DNA of 64,000 nucleotides, taken from NCBI RefSeq assembly GCF_900114845.1, contig NZ_FOUK01000004.1, positions 613,771-677,770 of the forward strand, given 5' to 3'. This DNA is from Pimelobacter simplex. Lineage in GTDB: Bacteria; Actinomycetota; Actinomycetes; Propionibacteriales; Nocardioidaceae. Under the pieces are notes generated by a model. The model did not search any database and was not told the DNA's origin. It saw only the letters and a program-made list of their open reading frames with translations. Positions within the stretch are counted from its first letter, which is position 1. Every line of letters begins with the position of its first letter. Both the position numbers and the translations under genes were made by a program. Shown here one piece after another: positions 60,801 to 64,000 of the stretch.

Positions 60801-61235
60801 AACGACGTGTGGTCGGCCGGCGGATCGTTTGACGACGTCATGGCCGTCCTCAATGGCGACAACCTGAACGGCGCCCAGCTCGCCAAGGACATCGAGGCGC
60901 TGCGCTCCAAGGGCGTCAACCAGGGCGCTCTCGAGGCGCTGCTGCGAGAGGCCCCGGACGCCCGGGCGCTGACCGACTTCGCGAACCGCTCGGCCGCCGA
61001 CCTCGCCAAGTACGTCTCCGCATTCAACCTGCGCGAGCAGTACGCCACCAAGGCCGGCGACGCCGCCGCGGCGACCTACGCCAAGGAGCTCGCCGCATCG
61101 AACCGCGAGCTGCGCCAGGCCAACGCGCGTCTCGACGCGATCGAGAAGGCCATCAAGGCCGAGCACAAGGAAGACCGCCAGAGCCGCGGCCGCGGCAACT
61201 CCAAGGGCCACCGCGGCCGGAACGGGAAGAAGTGA
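57834..61235 (+). CDS. Tape measure protein
   Basis: The 1133-residue protein sets tail length. It starts RRESVRVSAEDAGFTTTMAK, has hydrophobic segments near residues 80-125 (GIAVPAVTGLASQLGFAAIA) and 465-495 (SLGLLGTLGGPWGVAVGAAA), long helical parts and a basic C-terminus (RQSRGRGNSKGHRGRNGKK). By the usual ratio of about 1.5 angstrom per residue the tail would be roughly 170 nm. AAGGAGGG precedes ATG 57834. Confidence 0.92.
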   Translation: MAVRRESVRVSAEDAGFTTTMAKMTTAAAVFGSTLDHVDGSGMRVKQTLPQVSDGVEGVGRSARKSGPEIDRLSGRVRILADVMAILGPSAVPIAGIAVPAVTGLASQLGFAAIAGVSFVGAMQGVGDALKAVETARLEPTAANLEKAEAAMSNIGPDARKFVTEFQKLRPVLREMRDSAAAGWFPGLTEALDDLERLAPKLGDISQAIGERGGSLIAEGADQLAGPEWEEFWDFVEHNAPDAIDDLFRTLGNLTKGLAELWMAFDPTNDKFGEWLLEQSRDFAKWSEELSGTNGYREFIDYIDTNGPRVADAAGALADAILQIIEAVAPLGGPSLKIIELFGDAVSAIADSDLGTPILAGVAALALYSRGLQAAAALQTKLYGGTASQRLAQQGVLGFTKTAARDAKAAIPSMSKFGTVAYRMGQSSKHASEQTLAARKEVRAFSAEAAKGAAPVAGLALAGTGLADNLGVANTVSLGLLGTLGGPWGVAVGAAAGGIMDLDNATVGFSDTVDKVQKQISEGQFSKAADELAQLKEQAKDSNEISSIGDALDDVGKGLERVFTGDFGFLFGKDEEKIRQLADSLRDAEDAASDQIAFDALAERYGTAGEKAAAAAHQTERLQQAITNLNAVVDKQAAWIAYQAAIDNVTESIKQNGEGLNPDLAGGRENLTNLHDLIAATEQYSEQLSGLQRVKFLKGALADFDAAVEKAGGATKATRDLRDVLRDLLKATKIDIDTGDVKKAREQVIGLEDLLGNLDGSNTKPNVDANINPFIGKISTVDGRLVSTTNKGARPHVTLTGIAEAKAQLDAITAARTAWVRIQTIFGGKGSADGSTVPKDGGPYADRYPYMLAPGEEVTSNRDGQADTFRSELKDINRGMSRREVAERMMARGLAGGGTAGRNPSWSSALAPLGQSGGGRNPTWLPDGMKAIEVIQYELPNSLKGLNRALKRSEKAVDDETEARDRVIDKMDSIRDAASDRVRSDLFPNNDVWSAGGSFDDVMAVLNGDNLNGAQLAKDIEALRSKGVNQGALEALLREAPDARALTDFANRSAADLAKYVSAFNLREQYATKAGDAAAATYAKELAASNRELRQANARLDAIEKAIKAEHKEDRQSRGRGNSKGHRGRNGKK

Positions 61236-61236
61236 C

Positions 61237-61506
61237 GTGACCGAGCAGATCGAACCCGGCAACCCGGCCGACGCGACGGCGAGCCCGACGGTGGCGCTGA
61301 TCGACCAGCGCCTGGCCGAACTCGACGGCGGCCCGGAGAGCATCGGAATCCAGGAAGGCCACATCGCCCAGGCCAAGGCGGACCTCGCGGACCTCGAGCT
61401 GCGCCTCGCCGGCTGCCTGGCCGAGAAGGCACAGCTCGAGGCCGACCGCGCGCGGCTGGTCCCTGCCGTGCCTGAGCCCCCGACCGAGCCGGAGGAGACC
61501 GCATGA
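61237..61506 (+). CDS. Small coiled-coil tail protein
   Basis: The 89-residue acidic protein has a coiled coil (EGHIAQAKADLADLELRLAG then EKAQLEADRARLV) and a Pro/Glu tail. It lies between the tape measure and the minor tail protein; GTG 61237 comes right after the previous stop. Probably a tail-tip accessory. Confidence 0.6.
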   Translation: MTEQIEPGNPADATASPTVALIDQRLAELDGGPESIGIQEGHIAQAKADLADLELRLAGCLAEKAQLEADRARLVPAVPEPPTEPEETA

Positions 61507-63980
61507 GCCAGCCGCACTCCCTGACGTGGGGCGACATCCGTCTCGCCGGCGATGTTGTCGACCCGGACGCGGAGTTCGTGATCGAGGCGATGGCCGACGG
61601 CACCAAGCTCGGCACGGCCAAGGCGCTGACCGAGTTCGTGAAGTCGCTGCAGGTCGACGGTTCGCTCGCGGTGATGAACGGCCACGACAACGCCGAGACG
61701 GTGCTGCAGCTTCGCGTGTCTGCACCGGACGGGAAGGCGGCCGGGCCCGCGACTGCGAAGGCCGCTGCCGCCCTCGCGGCGAACGCGTCCGCGGACCCGA
61801 TCCCGCCACTGGTGTGGGTCTCCCCGCTCGAGGAGGCCGCCACCTGTGTCTACGACGTCTACGCCGCCGCCCCGGAGCGCGACGAGGGCAACGACTGGGA
61901 CCTCGACGAGGAGGTCCAGGAGTGCCGCTACTTCACCGTCACGATGTCGCGGCACCCGTTCTCCCGCCCGCCGGACCCGGTCACCGTGCCGGCGCTGCCG
62001 GTCCCGCCCGCGAGCGAGACCAAGACGGTCGTCGACACCTGCGACTCCGCCTCCGGGTGGACCGTCCCCACCGCCTACGGGTTCGGCACGGTCCAGCGGA
62101 CGAACGAGATCCTCAACCCCTCCCCGGTCCAGGGCATCAGCCGGTGGACCGCCGACCCCGGCACCGCCATCGGGGCGGTCTCGGCCGCCTCCGTGACGCC
62201 GCCGATGGACCACACGTGGGTCGACATCCTGGTCACGGCGTTCGAGCTGGAGCCGATCGTCGGGCTCGCGAACCGGCGCATGCTCGCCGAATCTGTCGAG
62301 GGCTCCTCCGCGCACGTCGTCGCCCCCGGTGACCGGATCTACCTGCGCAACGAGGTCGCGGTCCGCGTCACCGCGGCCGGCGGGGGCGGGGCGGTCAAGG
62401 ACGGCAGCACCATCAAGCTCGTCGTCGACCAGTGGAACGGGGCGACCAGTAGCGGGCAGACCGAGATCGGCAGCCTGGTGGCGATTGCCGGCGGCGCGGA
62501 CGCGAACGGCTGGGTCTACAAGACCATCCAGGGGTACTACACCGTTCCCGCCGGAACGACCCGCATCCGCCTCGCGCTGGTCCACGCCTACGCCCCGGTC
62601 GCCAGGGAGAAGATCTACGCCTCCAACTTCATGATGGAGCGCGTCCCGGCCGGCGCCGTCGGCGCTCGGTCCTTCCTCATGGGGACGAACACCAACAGCG
62701 CGACCAGCTACAGCGGATGGACCGGCACGCCCTACAGCTCGACCACGGTCGAGGTCGCCAAGCCGAGCCCGACCTCGGCCGGGGGAAGCGTGATCGCCTC
62801 CGGCGCCCCGGTGGGCGTCTACGGCGCCCGGTCGCTCGAGCTGCGACGCACCGGGGTCACCGCCGCCCCGGGGGCGCTGCCCTATCTGCGGATCTCGGCG
62901 GCCGCCTCCGTGGCCGGCGTGGCTACCGACCCGACGTTCAAGCGCGGCCTGGGCACCCTGAGCCCGATCACCCCGATCGCGGTGATGCCGAGCCTGGTCA
63001 GCGGATACCTGGACTACTACTTCACCGCCGCGGACTTCGACCGGCTGTCGATCTCGCTCGCAGCACCAGCGCAGCCTGCGGCGCCGTCGGCATCGATCGC
63101 GGTCGCCGAGGTCGCCCACACCAACCTGATCGTGTCGAGCAGCACGAACCGTCAGCGCTCACGCACCGCGATCATCCTCGGGTCTGCCGCCACCCAGGCC
63201 GCGATCCGCCTCTACGACTCCACCACCCCCACGCCTGGGCCGCTGGGCACCGACATCCTCGTCTACAGCACGAAGAACGCCGCTCTCGCGCCACCGATGC
63301 GGCCGTTCCTGACCTCCGGTGGCGCGACCGTCGACACGGCGATGATCTCCGGGGCCCGCAACACCCTCGCGACCCCGGCAGTCTTCCGGATCCAGGCGAC
63401 CAAGCTCCGCGACGGGATGCACGGCCTCGTCGGCCGGCTCAACGTCACCACAGCCGGCACCCTGACCTGGACGACGCGCATCGTCGACTCCGCCGGCGCG
63501 GCCACCATCGGCTCCGGCGTCACCGACTCCGGCTCGATCGAGGTCCCGGTCACCAGCGGCTACCGGGCCATCAACCTCGCCGCCATGCTCCTCCCGCCGG
63601 TCGAGGTCGAGGGCAACCAGCTCGTCGAGATCACCATCACCGGCACCGCGAACATGTCCTGGGACGAGTTCTGGCTCTTCAACCTCACCGAGGGCTCCCT
63701 GACCTGGGTCCGTGACGCCGACTCGATGACCTGGATCGAGATCCGACCCGCCGAGCTGGGCAAACTCCCCAGCATCTACGGCGGCACCGGCGCGTTCGGG
63801 ACCAACCCCGTGTGCATCGACTACAAGACCATCGGCGCCGACTTCGGCGCCGCCGACCAGCACTACACCGACCCCGGGCCACTCCAGATCTTCGCCGTCA
63901 CCTCGACCTCCCTCAAGGCCCAGTCCGATCTCTGGTTCTACCCCCGCTACCTCGACGCCGTCATCGACGAGGCCGCCTGA
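61503..63980 (+). CDS. Minor tail protein (distal-tail type)
   Basis: The 825-residue protein begins PHSLTWGDIRLAGDVVDPDA, a distal-tail/Dit-like N-terminus, then continues as long beta-rich domains, including carbohydrate-binding-like jelly rolls in the middle and C-terminal parts (NPSPVQGISRWTADPGTAIG; RIVDSAGAATIGSGVTDSGS). It lies after the tape measure, at the tail-tip position. ATG 61503 overlaps the previous stop. Confidence 0.75.
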   Translation: MSQPHSLTWGDIRLAGDVVDPDAEFVIEAMADGTKLGTAKALTEFVKSLQVDGSLAVMNGHDNAETVLQLRVSAPDGKAAGPATAKAAAALAANASADPIPPLVWVSPLEEAATCVYDVYAAAPERDEGNDWDLDEEVQECRYFTVTMSRHPFSRPPDPVTVPALPVPPASETKTVVDTCDSASGWTVPTAYGFGTVQRTNEILNPSPVQGISRWTADPGTAIGAVSAASVTPPMDHTWVDILVTAFELEPIVGLANRRMLAESVEGSSAHVVAPGDRIYLRNEVAVRVTAAGGGGAVKDGSTIKLVVDQWNGATSSGQTEIGSLVAIAGGADANGWVYKTIQGYYTVPAGTTRIRLALVHAYAPVAREKIYASNFMMERVPAGAVGARSFLMGTNTNSATSYSGWTGTPYSSTTVEVAKPSPTSAGGSVIASGAPVGVYGARSLELRRTGVTAAPGALPYLRISAAASVAGVATDPTFKRGLGTLSPITPIAVMPSLVSGYLDYYFTAADFDRLSISLAAPAQPAAPSASIAVAEVAHTNLIVSSSTNRQRSRTAIILGSAATQAAIRLYDSTTPTPGPLGTDILVYSTKNAALAPPMRPFLTSGGATVDTAMISGARNTLATPAVFRIQATKLRDGMHGLVGRLNVTTAGTLTWTTRIVDSAGAATIGSGVTDSGSIEVPVTSGYRAINLAAMLLPPVEVEGNQLVEITITGTANMSWDEFWLFNLTEGSLTWVRDADSMTWIEIRPAELGKLPSIYGGTGAFGTNPVCIDYKTIGADFGAADQHYTDPGPLQIFAVTSTSLKAQSDLWFYPRYLDAVIDEAA

Positions 63981-63981
63981 C

Positions 63982-64000
63982 ATGGCCCGTAACCGCTTCC
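63982..64000 (+). CDS. Next tail gene, start only (runs off the window)
   Basis: ATG 63982 lies one base after the minor tail stop and opens MARNRF before the window ends. It is probably the next tail-tip gene. Confidence 0.4.

Larger units (their letters stand above)
21777..64000 (+). mobile_element. Prophage (siphovirus type), left end to beyond the window edge
   Basis: From the tRNA-Thr onward all genes form a temperate-phage order: integrase, cargo, immunity, recombination, methylation, replication, terminase, head and tail. The left boundary is placed at the tRNA because the integrase lies just inside it. The right boundary, lysis genes and attR are not in the window. Structural genes look intact, with no frameshift other than the programmed one, so the element may be functional. 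Whether it is induced cannot be judged from sequence. Confidence 0.93.

Overview
The window is high-GC actinobacterial DNA. Gene order and content point to the Propionibacteriales (Nocardioides or a close relative): a Tad pilus cluster, a MrfA/SftH-type helicase, a BldG-type STAS protein, hppA, topA, tmk and holB together, in an arrangement I recall from Streptomyces and other actinomycetes. The genus is an inference; there is no rRNA to confirm it. About a third is host chromosome (1-21852). The rest, from 21777 to the right edge, is the left part of a prophage inserted at a tRNA-Thr gene.

Host part. 1-3555 is the 3' end of a tad/flp pilus operon: the end of tadA, then tadB, tadC, a DUF4244 pilin-like peptide and two TadE/TadF-like pseudopilins. 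A small membrane protein and a helicase follow on the minus strand. Divergent from them are a BldG-like anti-anti-sigma factor, a MocR-type regulator/aminotransferase, a K+-independent membrane pyrophosphatase with a CRP-like site upstream, an M14 carboxypeptidase, a secreted Ig-like protein, a class I methyltransferase, a DUF2510 membrane protein, topA, tmk, holB, an exported alpha/beta hydrolase and tRNA-Thr(CGT). Two large near-identical palindromes lie between topA and tmk.

Prophage left arm. A tyrosine integrase sits just inside the tRNA. Next comes a compact three-gene operon headed by a TIGR04255-family gene, closed by a 22-bp terminator stem; I judge it the best candidate for an undescribed cargo or defence system. 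The immunity region has an ImmA-like protease and an XRE repressor on the minus strand, and a divergent Cro-like gene whose probably leaderless promoter carries an 18-bp palindromic operator between its -35 and -10. The early operon (26230-42129) has overlapping starts and stops. It encodes an excisionase-like protein, a DUF2303 protein, an SPFH/Band-7 membrane protein, RecE- and RecT-like recombination proteins, a resolvase-like nuclease, a C5-cytosine methyltransferase, an N-type DNA methyltransferase and many small zinc-ribbon proteins. It is interrupted by minus-strand accessory genes: a membrane protein, a hypothetical with a hydrophobic tail, and hicAB.

Replication and structure. 43527-45802 carries an initiator-like gene and small replication-region genes, including a run of GGGAA repeats. 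From 45932 the late genes run HNH nuclease, small and large terminase, portal, MuF-like protein, scaffold, decoration protein, major capsid, connectors, tail terminator, major tail protein, tail chaperones G/GT with a -1 slippery site CCCAAAA, tape measure and minor tail proteins. This is a long-tailed (siphovirus) layout. Lysis genes and attR lie beyond the right edge. A minus-strand lipoprotein is inserted between GT and the tape measure. No stretch over 300 bases lacks a gene.
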